A stretch of DNA of 64,000 nucleotides, taken from the NCBI RefSeq assembly GCF_002338065.1, contig NZ_DDHJ01000010.1, positions 72,615 through 136,614 on the forward strand, read 5' to 3'. This document shows positions 50,070-60,100 of this stretch, piece after piece. The stretch is from Pseudomonas sp. UBA1879. Its GTDB lineage: Bacteria; Pseudomonadota; Gammaproteobacteria; Pseudomonadales; Pseudomonadaceae. Under the pieces are notes generated by a model. The model saw nothing but the letters and a program-made list of their open reading frames with translations. It was not told the DNA's origin and ran no database searches. Each line of letters begins with the position of its first letter. Position 1 is the stretch's first letter. Made by a program: the position numbers and the translations under genes.

Positions 50070-51425
50070 TCAGTGCGCGTGCAACGGCCCGGCCATCGCG
50101 GCGCGTTCGGCACCGCCGAGCACGTTGAACAGCAGGTTCAGCAGCACAGCACTCAGGGTCGCCATGGCAATGCCGCTGTGGGTGATCGGCCCCATCCAGT
50201 TCGGCAATTGGCTGAAGAACTCCGGCCGCACGACCGGGATCAGGCCCATGCCGATGCTCACCGCCACCAGCAGTTGATTGCGGCGGTCCGAGATGTCGGC
50301 CTCCTGGAGGATCTTGATGCCCGTCGCTGCGACCATGCCGAACATCGCAATCGCCGCGCCGCCCAATACTGCAGGAGGAATCGACGCCACCAGATACGCA
50401 GCTTTCGGCAGCAGGCTCAAGAGCACCAGAAAGCCTCCGGCGACCATCGTCACCGAACGGCAACGCACCCCGGTCATCTGCACCAGGCCGATGTTCTGGG
50501 CGAACGAGGAATGGGTGAAGGTGTTGAGGAAACCGGCGAGGAACGAGGCCGCTGCGTCACACAGCAAGCCGCGACGGAGCATGCCGGGGGTGACTTCGCG
50601 ATCGGTGATCTTGCCCAGCGCCAGGAACATCCCGGTGGACTCGACGAAGATGATCACCACCACCAGGCACATCGACAGGATGGGCGCGAGGCTGAATGTC
50701 GGCATGCCGAAGTGCAGGGGCGTGACCACCTTGACCCACTGCGCCTGGGCCAGACCGCTGAGGTCGACCATGCCGATGAAGCCCGAGAGGATGTAGCCCA
50801 GGCCCATGCCGATCAGCACCGAAATGTTGACCCAGAAACCACGCATGAAGCGGTTGATCAGCAGAATCGTCAGCAGCACCAAGGCGGCGACGCCGAGGTA
50901 CAGCGGGTCGCCGAAGCTCACGGCTTTGCTGCCACCCCCCGCCCAGTTCACGGCGACGGGGAACAGCGACAGGCCGATGGAGGTGATCACCGTGCCGGTC
51001 ACCAAAGGCGGGAAGAAGCGCACGATTTTCGACATGAACGGTGCGATCAGCATGCCGAAGAAACCCGCGGCGATGGTTGCCCCGAAGATCCCCGGCAGCC
51101 CTACGCCGGGCATACCCGCCATCGCCACCATGCTGCCGACCGCCGCGAAGCTGGCGCCCATCATGATCGGCATGCGAATGCCCAGCGGACCGATGCCGAA
51201 GGACTGCACAACCGTAGCGATCCCTGCGACGAGCAGGTCGGCGTTGATCAAAAAGGCGATCTCTTCACGGGATAGGCCAGCCGCCTGACCAATGATCAGC
51301 GGCACCGCGACGGCACCTCCGTACATCAATAAGACGTGTTGCAGGCCCACCAGAATCAGCTGCATCAGTGGCAGGGGCTGTCGTGGTGGCGCAGCAGGGA
51401 TGCGCGCGTGAGTTGACTCGGACAT
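50070..51425 (-). CDS. NCS2-family purine (xanthine/urate) permease
   Basis: 451 residues with 12-14 membrane segments. NCS2 signatures are LVGLQHVLLMYGGAVAVPLIIG, VESTGMFLALGKITDREV and NTFTHSSFAQNIGLVQMTGVRCR. Members with this pattern carry xanthine or urate (PucJ/K, UacT). It follows puuD in the urate-degradation block, which favours urate or xanthine uptake. Confidence 0.9.
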   Translation of the reverse strand: MSESTHARIPAAPPRQPLPLMQLILVGLQHVLLMYGGAVAVPLIIGQAAGLSREEIAFLINADLLVAGIATVVQSFGIGPLGIRMPIMMGASFAAVGSMVAMAGMPGVGLPGIFGATIAAGFFGMLIAPFMSKIVRFFPPLVTGTVITSIGLSLFPVAVNWAGGGSKAVSFGDPLYLGVAALVLLTILLINRFMRGFWVNISVLIGMGLGYILSGFIGMVDLSGLAQAQWVKVVTPLHFGMPTFSLAPILSMCLVVVIIFVESTGMFLALGKITDREVTPGMLRRGLLCDAAASFLAGFLNTFTHSSFAQNIGLVQMTGVRCRSVTMVAGGFLVLLSLLPKAAYLVASIPPAVLGGAAIAMFGMVAATGIKILQEADISDRRNQLLVAVSIGMGLIPVVRPEFFSQLPNWMGPITHSGIAMATLSAVLLNLLFNVLGGAERAAMAGPLHAH

Positions 51426-51506
51426 GCAACACCTCGGATTTTGTTCTTGTTTTTTGAGTACGCCCGGTGTGGCTGGGCGGCGGAACTTAGTTTGTTGAGC
51501 ACATTC

Positions 51507-51643
51507 CTGTAGGAGCGTGGCTTGTCCCGCGATCGGCTGCGCAGCAGTCGCAAATTCGGCAAATGCGGTGTGCCAGACAGAGCCGGGATGCTGACGTTAC
51601 GACGACTGCGTCGTCGGTCGCGGGACAAGCCACGCTCCTACAG
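51507..51643. repeat. REP pair (GAGCGTGGCTTGTCCCGCG family)
   Basis: The arms ctgtaggagcgtggcttgtc and gacaagccacgctcctacag face each other; the centre holds a second small palindrome (acgacgactgcgtcgt). It lies between puuD and the NCS2 gene. The same family occurs at 63601. Confidence 0.85.
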
Positions 51644-51678
51644 TATTAGCGTTGGCCCGTTGGAATAGCGTGGCTGCG

Positions 51679-52980
51679 TCAATTCGTCTGCGCCCCCTTA
51701 TCAATCCACTGCCCCAGCAAATCACGCTCTTGCTGGGTCATCTGGGTGATGTTGCCCAGCGGCATGATCTGTGCGGTCACGGCCTGGGCCTGGATGCGCG
51801 GGGCCAGTTGCCGGATCTGCTCCGGGGTGTCGAACATGATCCCGGCCGGGGCGCTGCTGAACAGCGGGCTGGTCGGTCTGGCCGAATGGCAGACCGCGCA
51901 ACGCTCCTGAATGACGCTATGGACTTTGTCGAAATCCACGCCGCCCGTGTTGCTCGCTTGAGCGGGTGCAGCCGGGGCAGGCGCTGGCGCGACTTCAGGT
52001 TTCGGCTCGTCCGCACGGTGCCCGCCCACCGCCGTACCCGGCAGCGGCTGGTATTGGATCTTGGCCACTTCCGGACCGCGCGGCAGTTGCGCAGGCCCTG
52101 TGACGTAGGCGAGGCAAATCATGCCCAGCGCACCCACGGGCAAGGCCCAGGCGAACCGGTTGCTGTCGTGGCGGGTATTGAAGTAATGACGCACCAGCAC
52201 CGCACACACCGCGATCGCTGCCAGGATCAACCAGTTGTACTGACTGCCGTAAGTGCTCGGAAAATGGTTGCTGATCATGATGAACAGCACCGGCAGGGTG
52301 AAGTAGTTGTTGTGGCGCGAACGCAGCAGGCCTTTGGCGGGCAGAGTCGGGTCCGGCGTGCGGTTCTCGGCGATGGCCGCCACCAGCGCGCGCTGGGCGG
52401 GCATGATGATGCGGAACACGTTGCCGACCATGATGGTGCCCATGATCGCGCCGGTGTGCAGGTAGGCGCCGCGGCCGCTGAACACTTGGGTGAACCCGTA
52501 GCAGGCGCCGATGATCAGCACGAACAGCACCAGACCCAACAGGCCAGGGCGCTTGCCCAGGGCCGAGTCGCAGAGCAGGTCGTAGATGAACCAGCTGGCG
52601 ATCAGCGCGCCGACGCCGATGGCGATGCCTTCTCCGCCGCTCAACGTGCTGCCGGGAGCCAGCAGGTAAAGGGTCGGGTTGGAATAGAACACGATGCACA
52701 GCAGCACGATGCCCGACATCCAGGTCCAGTAGGCTTCCCATTTGAACCAGTGCAGGTTGTCCGGCATGGTCGGTGGGGCCAGCTTGTATTTTTCCAGGTG
52801 GTAGATCCCGCCGCCGTGGATCGCCCACAGGTCACCGGACAGACCGTCGCGGGGGTTGGCGCGGTTGAGGTTGTTTTCCAGCCAGACGAAGTAAAAGGAT
52901 GCGCCGATCCAGGCGATCCCGACGATCATGTGAATCCAGCGCACGCCCAGATTCAGCCATTCCATCAGATGTGCAGCCAC
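51679..52980 (-). CDS. puuD: Urate hydroxylase PuuD with C-terminal cytochrome c domain
   Basis: 433 residues from GTG 52980 (MAAHLMEWLNLGVRWIHM); an ATG five codons later is possible. Eight membrane helices (to about residue 325) are followed by a Pro/Ala linker and a cytochrome c domain with the heme motif CAVCH (about residue 373) and a possible axial Met (PLGNITQM region). PuuD oxidises urate to 5-hydroxyisourate in the membrane. UraH and UraD for the next two steps are nearby. Confidence 0.92.
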   Translation of the reverse strand: MAAHLMEWLNLGVRWIHMIVGIAWIGASFYFVWLENNLNRANPRDGLSGDLWAIHGGGIYHLEKYKLAPPTMPDNLHWFKWEAYWTWMSGIVLLCIVFYSNPTLYLLAPGSTLSGGEGIAIGVGALIASWFIYDLLCDSALGKRPGLLGLVLFVLIIGACYGFTQVFSGRGAYLHTGAIMGTIMVGNVFRIIMPAQRALVAAIAENRTPDPTLPAKGLLRSRHNNYFTLPVLFIMISNHFPSTYGSQYNWLILAAIAVCAVLVRHYFNTRHDSNRFAWALPVGALGMICLAYVTGPAQLPRGPEVAKIQYQPLPGTAVGGHRADEPKPEVAPAPAPAAPAQASNTGGVDFDKVHSVIQERCAVCHSARPTSPLFSSAPAGIMFDTPEQIRQLAPRIQAQAVTAQIMPLGNITQMTQQERDLLGQWIDKGAQTN

Positions 52981-53028
52981 AGTCTTTACCGTTTGCCTGT
53001 CGTCACTTACGGACGCTCAGGCCCTTTC

Positions 53029-53532
53029 TTATAAGTGGGGATCGAGAATCATCTTCTGATTCTCTTCGAAGAAATGCTCATCGCAGTTGCTGCCAGGGCC
53101 ACTGCGATCAACCACCAGGAAGTCATCCCGCTTTTCGATCGTCAGCACCGGGTGGTGCCAGACGCCGCGATGGTAATTGACACCCTGCCTGCCGTTGGTG
53201 AGGAAGGCGCGGGTCAGCTCCGGTTCAGGTGCATCGCCAAGTGGCGCGACCACGACCAGAAAAGGGTTGCCGAGCAGCGGTATGAAGGCCTGACTGCCCA
53301 GCGGATGCCGCTCCAGCATGCTCACGGTCAACGGCATCTGCAGCGCCTCGGCGTGGAAAATGCTGATGATCGCGTGATCGTCCGGCGTTGCCGTTTCAAC
53401 GGTCGCCAGCCGATGGAAGCGCATGGTCGAGCCGTTATTGATCATGAAATGATCGCTGCCATCGGTTTCGATGACATCACCGAAAGGGGCGAAGGCTTCT
53501 TTGGTCAACGGCTCGATAATCAGTGTGCGCAT
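53029..53532 (-). CDS. allA: Ureidoglycolate lyase AllA
   Basis: 167 residues of the AllA cupin-like fold (TKEAFAPFGDVIETDG, LERHPLGSQAFIPL, VNYHRGVWHHPVLTI, DFLVVDR). It splits ureidoglycolate to glyoxylate and urea, the last step of this pathway. It lies between alc and puuD on the same strand. Confidence 0.92.
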   Translation of the reverse strand: MRTLIIEPLTKEAFAPFGDVIETDGSDHFMINNGSTMRFHRLATVETATPDDHAIISIFHAEALQMPLTVSMLERHPLGSQAFIPLLGNPFLVVVAPLGDAPEPELTRAFLTNGRQGVNYHRGVWHHPVLTIEKRDDFLVVDRSGPGSNCDEHFFEENQKMILDPHL

Positions 53533-53567
53533 GCGGGGTCTTCTGTTCTATTGATTGACGTGTGATT

Positions 53568-53656
53568 TGTAGGAGTGAGCTTGCTCGCGATTGCAGAGTG
53601 TCTGCGCAACACGTGTTAGCTGATGCCACGCTATCGCGAGCAAGCTCACTCCTACA
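53568..53656. repeat. REP pair between alc and allA
   Basis: The arms tgtaggagtgagcttgctcg and cgagcaagctcactcctaca face each other across about 50 bases. It belongs to the family also found in ccmH. Confidence 0.88.
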
Positions 53657-53702
53657 GGTCTGTGCGTTGTCCCCCAAATAGAAGGGAGGAAACAGCGCGG
53701 TG

Positions 53703-54698
53703 TTATCTCGCCACCTTACCCAACACCCGCAGCCGGCTCACGCCGCCATCCGGGAACACGTTCAAGCGGATGTGGGTGATCGGGCCCAGCGCCTTGATCT
53801 GTTCGACGAAGGTGTGTTCGGCGTGCATTTCCAGCTTCTGGCTCGGCAGCAGTTCGCGCCAGAACAGGCTCTGGGTTTCGATCTGGCTGTCGGTGCCGCC
53901 TTTGACGAACGCGCCCTGGATCGAGCAACTGTCCGGGTAATTGCCCTTGAAGTGCAGGGTGTCGACGACGATTTGCTCAACCTCGCCCGCATGCCCCAGC
54001 GCAACGATGACCCAATCGTTGCCCGGCGTGCGACGACGCGCGGTTTCCCAGCCGTCGCCCATGTTCACGCCACGGCCCGGGTTGAGGATGTTGCTCATGC
54101 GGCCGAAGTGCTCGTCGGAGCAGGCCAGGGCGCGACCGCCGTTCAGGGCGGCGGCCAGGTCCACTTGCTCGTTGTCGCCCACCGCCGACCAGTCGCGGTG
54201 CGGCACGCCGTACACGCGCAGACGGGCCACGCCGCCGTCCGGGTAAATGTTGAAACGCAGGTGGCTGTACGCCTGAGCGTCGCTGATCTCGTGGTAGTGA
54301 TGGCTGTCGCCTTTCAGCTCGACGGCGGGCAACACTTCGGTCCACACGGTGTTCTCATCCGGCTCGCCCGAGGCCAGGAAGCAGGCTTCCAGCGAGGCCG
54401 ACGGCGGGTAGTTGCCGGTGAAATACGAGGTGTCGATGTCCACGCCCTTGATCGAACCGGCCACGCCGAGGCGAATCACGGCGCTGTCATAACCTTCGAA
54501 ACGCTTGCGGCGCGATTCCCAGCCGTCCATCCACTTGCCGTTGTCGTCGAACACGCCTTCCTTCCACACCGCCGGGGTGGGCTGGAACAGGCGGTTGGCA
54601 TCGGCGAACCAGTCGTCGGTCACGGAAAGGATTTTCGTGCCCAGACGCGCGTCGGCCAGGTTGACGAATTTTTCGAAGGGTACGGCGTAAGCTTTCAT
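53703..54698 (-). CDS. alc: Allantoicase
   Basis: 331 residues built of two related beta-sandwich halves, seen as repeated motifs (GWESRRKRFEGYDSAVIRLGVAGSIKGVDIDTSYFTGNYPPS and GWETARRRTPGNDWVIVALGHAGEVEQIVVDTLHFKGNYPDS). It turns allantoate into ureidoglycolate and urea. It lies 43 bp after uraD in the transcribed order. Confidence 0.94.
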   Translation of the reverse strand: MKAYAVPFEKFVNLADARLGTKILSVTDDWFADANRLFQPTPAVWKEGVFDDNGKWMDGWESRRKRFEGYDSAVIRLGVAGSIKGVDIDTSYFTGNYPPSASLEACFLASGEPDENTVWTEVLPAVELKGDSHHYHEISDAQAYSHLRFNIYPDGGVARLRVYGVPHRDWSAVGDNEQVDLAAALNGGRALACSDEHFGRMSNILNPGRGVNMGDGWETARRRTPGNDWVIVALGHAGEVEQIVVDTLHFKGNYPDSCSIQGAFVKGGTDSQIETQSLFWRELLPSQKLEMHAEHTFVEQIKALGPITHIRLNVFPDGGVSRLRVLGKVAR

Positions 54699-54741
54699 TC
54701 TTTTTGTCTGCCTTTGATAAGGGGCGTGGGGATGGTCAGGG

Positions 54742-55257
54742 TTAAAGCGTCTGCAAGCGGAACATCGCGATCTTGTTAATCTCGGCCAGGGCGCAGGCGA
54801 ACTCGGTTTGGGCCGGGTTGTGAATGCGCGTCTCGAAGGCCGCGAGGATCTGATGCCGGTTGCTGCCTTTCACCGCCATGATGAAGGGAAAAGCGAACTT
54901 GGCTTTGTAGGCGTCGTTCAGCGCGGTGAAGCGTGCAAACTCTTCAGCCGTGCATTGGTGGATACCGGCGCCGGCCTGTTCATTCGTGCTGGCTTCGGTC
55001 AGTTGGCCTTGCACGGCGGCTTTGCCGGCAAGATCCGGGTGAGCGTTGATCAGCGCCAGTTGCGTGGCGTGGTCGGCGCTCAACAGGATGTCGCTCATAC
55101 GGGCGTGCAGGGTCTCGATCTCGTCGAGGCTGTGCAGATCGCCGAGGTCATAGGCTTTTTCAGCGACCCAGGGCGAGTGCTCGTAGATGTCGGCGAAGGC
55201 TTCGACGAACGCTTCGCGGCTCAGGGAAGAGGGCGTCAGGGTTTGAAAGCGGCTCAC
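54742..55257 (-). CDS. uraD: OHCU decarboxylase UraD
   Basis: 171 residues from GTG 55257 (MSRFQTLTPSSLSREAF), preceded by AAGGAG and overlapping the puuE stop; the longer open frame upstream lies inside puuE. Motifs are FADIYEHSPWVAEKAY, LINAHPDLAGKAA with the catalytic His, FPFIMAVKG. It converts OHCU to S-allantoin. Confidence 0.94.
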   Translation of the reverse strand: MSRFQTLTPSSLSREAFVEAFADIYEHSPWVAEKAYDLGDLHSLDEIETLHARMSDILLSADHATQLALINAHPDLAGKAAVQGQLTEASTNEQAGAGIHQCTAEEFARFTALNDAYKAKFAFPFIMAVKGSNRHQILAAFETRIHNPAQTEFACALAEINKIAMFRLQTL

Positions 55258-56195
55258 TGGGCGGCTCCTTGCTTCGAATGGGAAGGGCAGGGATGAACCT
55301 CGTGCCAGTGGCGGGCGATCTCGACGCGGCGGGCAAACCACACCTGATCGTGACCTTTGACGTACTCAAGGAAACGTTGCAGCGCGGCCAATCGAGCAGG
55401 GCGGCCGATCAGCCGACAATGCAGGCCGATGGAGAGCATTTTCGGCGCCTCGTCCCCTTCGGCGTACAACACGTCGAACGCGTCTTTGAGGTACTCGAAA
55501 AAGTCGTCGCCCTTGTTGAAACCCTGCACTTGGGTAAAGCGCATGTCGTTGGTGTCCAGGGTGTACGGAATAACGAGGTGTGGCTTGCCGGTCGGCGTGT
55601 TTGGCTCCCAGTAGGGCAGGTCGTCGTCGTAGGTGTCGCAGTCGTAGAGAAAGCCGCCTTCTTCCATCACCAGACGCCGGGTGTTGGGGCCGGTGCGACC
55701 GGTGTACCAGCCCAGCGGGCGTTGGCCGGTGAGTTCGGTGAGGATGCGGATCGCTTCGAGCATGTGCTCGCGTTCCTCGGCCTCATCCATGTTTTGGTAG
55801 TCGATCCAGCGGTAGCCGTGGCTGCAGATCTCGTGGCCGGCTTCGACCATTGCCCGAATCACGTCCGGATGGCGCTGGGCGGCCATGGCCACCGCGAAGA
55901 TGGTCAGCGGAATATCGAATTGCTTGAACAGCTTGAGGATGCGCCACACCCCGGCACGGCTGCCGTATTCGTACAGCGACTCCATGCTCATGTTGCGCTG
56001 ACCTTGCAACGGCTGGGCGGCGACCATTTCCGACAGGAACGCTTCGGATTCCTTGTCGCCATGCAACACATTGCGCTCGCCGCCTTCTTCGTAATTCAGT
56101 ACGAACGACAACGCGATACGGGCATTGCCCGGCCAGCGGGGATGGGGCGGGTTACGGCCGTAACCGATCAGGTCGCGTGGATAGTCGGCGCTCAC
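55254..56195 (-). CDS. puuE: Allantoinase PuuE (polysaccharide-deacetylase fold)
   Basis: 313 residues from GTG 56195, preceded by AAGGAAG. NodB-like fold with LSFVLNYEEGGE, HEICSHGYRWIDYQNM and the C-terminal LSIGLHCRLIGRPARL histidine. This cofactor-independent type of allantoinase opens allantoin to allantoate. It is the first gene of the minus-strand block puuE-uraD-alc-allA-puuD and has a TTGTATACAA site about 100 bp upstream. Confidence 0.94.
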   Translation of the reverse strand: MSADYPRDLIGYGRNPPHPRWPGNARIALSFVLNYEEGGERNVLHGDKESEAFLSEMVAAQPLQGQRNMSMESLYEYGSRAGVWRILKLFKQFDIPLTIFAVAMAAQRHPDVIRAMVEAGHEICSHGYRWIDYQNMDEAEEREHMLEAIRILTELTGQRPLGWYTGRTGPNTRRLVMEEGGFLYDCDTYDDDLPYWEPNTPTGKPHLVIPYTLDTNDMRFTQVQGFNKGDDFFEYLKDAFDVLYAEGDEAPKMLSIGLHCRLIGRPARLAALQRFLEYVKGHDQVWFARRVEIARHWHEVHPCPSHSKQGAAQ

Positions 56196-56293
56196 TGCAA
56201 TCTTCCTTATCTACGTGTTGTCTGTGACGGCATGGGCATCAATTTGCCTCTGAGCGCAATCGTGACCCGGATGCCGTCGCGGCGATGGAGAGA

Positions 56294-56303
56294 TTGTATA
56301 CAA
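56294..56303. promoter_or_regulatory. GntR-type operator candidate before puuE
   Basis: A perfect palindrome TTGTATACAA, 99 bp before the puuE start. It fits the operator pattern of FadR-subfamily GntR regulators (a GT...AC core). Confidence 0.6.
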
Positions 56304-56476
56304 GTTTATTCGCAGTTTGTAAGCCTGTTTTTTTGCTTTTCTTGGTCCGAAGGTTGTAGCAAGAAACTTGCCTGAGTGGTCAGAAACCCCAAAATAAAGC
56401 CAGTGCAGTCCGTCGTTACCGGCGCTCCGGGCGTTTGGGCCACGCTGCTAAAGTCACGTCCAAAAAAGTAATTTTT

Positions 56477-56488
56477 ATTGTGTACAAT
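56477..56488. promoter_or_regulatory. GntR-type operator candidate before uraH
   Basis: ATTGTGTACAAT, palindromic except at the centre, 117 bp before the uraH start. Together with the site at 56294 it occupies the divergent puuE/uraH promoter region. Confidence 0.55.
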
Positions 56489-56604
56489 TTCTGTTGAAAA
56501 TGTCTTAATTCGTCATCGCTCGCACTTTTCGAATGCATCACAGCGTTGATAGCAGCACTGAAAAGGTGCGGACCACCCACTCTCAAGCGAGGCACCGACA
56601 GGCC

Positions 56605-56958
56605 ATGGGACGATTGACCACACACGTGCTGGACGCCACACACGGCTGCCCCGGCAGCGACATCCGCATTGCTCTGTACCGCGTCGAAGGCGAGCAGCTG
56701 GAAAAGCTTGCTGAAGCCGTGACCAACAGCGACGGCCGCTGCGACGCGCCTCTGTTACAGGGCGAGGATTACCGTTCGGGTGTCTACCAGCTGCAATTCA
56801 GCGCCGGCGCTTACTACCGTGCCAAAGGCCTGAAGTTGGGCGATCAGCCCTTTCTCGACGTCGTGGTGCTGCGGTTTGGCATCGACGCCGCGCAGGATCA
56901 TTACCACGTGCCGCTGCTGATCTCGCCTTACAGCTACTCCACGTATCGCGGCAGCTAG
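56605..56958 (+). CDS. uraH: 5-hydroxyisourate hydrolase UraH
   Basis: 117 residues of the transthyretin-like family: start GRLTTHVLDATHGCPGSDIRIALYR, active-site His and Arg, HYHVPLLISPYSYSTYRGS end with the diagnostic YRGS. It hydrolyses 5-hydroxyisourate to OHCU. The start is ATG 56605; the upstream extension lacks family similarity. It is divergent from puuE. Confidence 0.95.
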   Translation: MGRLTTHVLDATHGCPGSDIRIALYRVEGEQLEKLAEAVTNSDGRCDAPLLQGEDYRSGVYQLQFSAGAYYRAKGLKLGDQPFLDVVVLRFGIDAAQDHYHVPLLISPYSYSTYRGS

Positions 56959-57003
56959 GCCAACCCGAGCCACCTGTGACATCGCTTTGCCCCTGTACCT
57001 CTT

Positions 57004-57031
57004 GCCCGCCCACACTGCGGGCTTTTTTTTT
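57004..57031 (+). terminator. Terminator after uraH
   Basis: GCCCGC (57004-57009) pairs with GCGGGC (57017-57022), followed by a run of nine T. It separates uraH from the large gene downstream. Confidence 0.88.
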
Positions 57032-57107
57032 GCGCGATACCTATGTACCGCGCGTCCGGTTTCGGTCTGTGAACACTTCCGTGCATCTCACGCACTTGGA
57101 GTCCGCC

Positions 57108-60100
57108 ATGACCGGCACCGCTTTACAACCCTCTGATCTGCTGACCGCAGACGAACCCCACGATCAATCCTTGCAGTCACTGCGCATCGTGATGCCCGCC
57201 TGGCTGAGCGCCGCCGAGCAGACGGTTCGTGATGAATACGTCCAGCGGCTCACCGAATACCACGTCAGCGCCCAAGCGCTCGAAGGCCATCTGGACCAGG
57301 CGCTGCCCTCGTTCGATGATTTCGTTCGAACGCGCATCAAGGCGCGAGTCAAGGCCGATCTGGGGGTCGACCTCGATCCTGATCTCATCACTGTGGCCCT
57401 GCCGAAACGGGTCTGGCGCGACTACCGCATCGACCCCCAATACGGGCGGGTGACCCATTATTTCGCCCCGTGGGTCGCCAGCACCGAACGTGAACACCTG
57501 ACGCTGTCGGCACTGGCCGAACGCAATTTCGCAACGGATGACGCGCAGATGGCGCGGCGCTTCGATTTTGCCGTGGTCCACGGCACCTCACACCTTACAG
57601 GCACCTGGCTGCACGCGGTCATTCCGCAGCTGGACGTTGCGCTGCACTACCGCAATTTGCTCAAGGAAGTCTTCCGGCTGGCACGGGCGTCGACGGCGCA
57701 ACAGCAGCTCGACGTCGAGCGCCTGCTCAAGCCCTATCAGCTCAAGATCGAGCTGGAAGCGTTCGGCGAACTCAATCGCCGGCGCCTGAGCGAAGAGGGG
57801 AGCTTGTTGCTGCAACTGGCAGCGCAGTCTCGCTCCCAGGCGGAAAGTGATGCCGCTGGCATTGAGATGAGCTGGCTGCAGTTCAAGCCGGGCACCTCGG
57901 CGAGCGGCGAGCAGGACAGCCACACGTTGAGCGGTCTGTGCGCCATTCGCAGCAAAGCCTCGAACCACGCCGTGATCTACCTGCCGGATGCGCCCGGCGA
58001 TGTGCTGACCATCGAGGGCGCTGATCCCGCATCGGCCAAGTCCCGACTGATTCAGCAGATGATCAGCACGCCTGCGCTGGTGAGTTACCTGGCTCAACGC
58101 ACGCTGGACGCTCAGCAGGTCGCCGGGCATGTCAGCTACATTAATCAGGCGCTGGCGCGTGGGTTCGAAGGCTTCTTGCAGTTCGTCCCGGCGCTCGACC
58201 TGCAACTGGCGGCCCAGCAACTCAATACCCGCGCCTGGATGCTGCACCAGGCGATCCAGAGTCGCGCGCGCACCCGTTTCGACATTCAGACCGAGCAGAA
58301 CCGCCAGCAAGGCGAGACCTATGTGGGGTACCTGAAAGCCCTGTTAGGTCTGCTTCCCGGCATCGGCACCCTGGTCAGCGTGCAGGACGGCTGGCTGGAT
58401 GGCCACGACGCCATGCAGGCCTTCAGAGAGGGGCGCCTTGACGACGGCTTGCTGGCATTGGGCAGCACGGCGATGAGCGTGCTGGATGTGGCCCTGTCAG
58501 TGATTCCCGGCGCCGCCAGTGTGTTCGTGCTGGGGCGGATGGCCCGCCGTGGCGCAAGGCTGGGCAGTGCGACGCAAGGGTTACGATCACACGTACTCAA
58601 GCCGTTCGAAGGCTATGAGGTGACCCGGTCGCTCGCCGATGCGGTGCCGCAATCGGGGCGCGATCTCGGCACGCTGCTCAAGGACGGTCAACTCTGGATC
58701 GAGCGTGAAGGACAGGCGTATGAGGTTTACCGGCGCACGGGCGAGCAGACGCTGCGCCTGAGGAAGACCGCCGTTCACGGTTTCGAACCCCCGGTGCGGT
58801 TTCACAATGGCGCCTGGGTGTACCACTCGGACGTCGGGCTTAGAGGCGGCATGCGCTCGACCATTGCTGAAACCCTGATCGCGCAGGCCCACGGCGATCC
58901 TGCGTTCAAGCACCGGCACGCGCGGGCGTTGCTCGATCAGTTCGAGTTTCCGGCCGATCGTCAGCGCAGGCTGGAGCTGGACATCGCCGTGCACTACCAG
59001 AAGCACAAGGCGACCCCGGAATGGGCCGAGGCCTATCGGCGGCCGCCCCAAGCCGAACCACAACCTGGAACCACCGGCAGCAAACGCAAGGATCCACCCA
59101 CAGCAGAAGGCCAGCAGGCGCGTCCACCTCAACCAGGGTCTTCGGCGCTACTGGACGCGCTGGACGGCGCCGACCGCTGGAAGCGTTGGGGCCGCCCTCT
59201 GGATGACGCCGGCAGGCTGCAACAGATCGAGGTGGTTCCACCGATCTTCCGGCTCAAAGACGAACCGGACATCACCTTCGTGCAGATCGACGGCCAGCGA
59301 TTCGACATCCTGCCCAGCGGGGCGAGCCAGAACCCTTCGATTGTGTTCCTGAAAAGTCCGACGATCCTTGAGGACAGTTTTTCCGGTCTTAACGAAACCA
59401 TACGCCGGGACCGCTTCAATCAGCCGGGCATGGCGTCTTTCAAGGATGGGCGCTGGACCGTGCACGGCCCGTTGTTCAGGTTGAAAATCCAGCATCTGGT
59501 GGAGGAGGCCCGGCCTGGGCTGAGCCCGGTGACCTGCCGGATTCTCGCGGAGAAAATCTACGACGCGGCTGACCAGGGGCACTCAGGGCTGACCGCGACC
59601 CGGCTGATCAATATGAAAGCCACCCTCAACGCCTGGAAGAGGGGGCAACTGGCGCCGCTCCCGCAGTTGAATGATCCGCTGTTGATGCTCGAAGGCGCTC
59701 ATTTCACCGGGATTGGCACCACGACGGCTCGCCTGTGGATCAGTTACGGCCCCTCGATGGTAGATTTCAAACGCCTGGACTTCAGCGTCTTGAAACCTTC
59801 ATTGGTGACTCTGCTGGACACGGTGACCCATGGTCCGCGTATTGGCGGCTCTGCAAAAACGGCATTGCGCGATTTCATGTCGGCGCTGATCACCGATGGG
59901 GGCTATCGGCTGGTGTCTGATGCTGAAGCGGTGCTGCAGACGCGATCGATCATCTTGTTCCGACGTACCGGGCAAGAGCAGCTCTATATGCTCAACACGC
60001 ATCTCGTATCTGCTGCACAGGTGGAGTTTCCGAACCTCAAGCCGAACGCCGCGGTTCCGTTGTCCAACCGCTGGCTCGATGAGTGGGCGGCAGCGCGCCC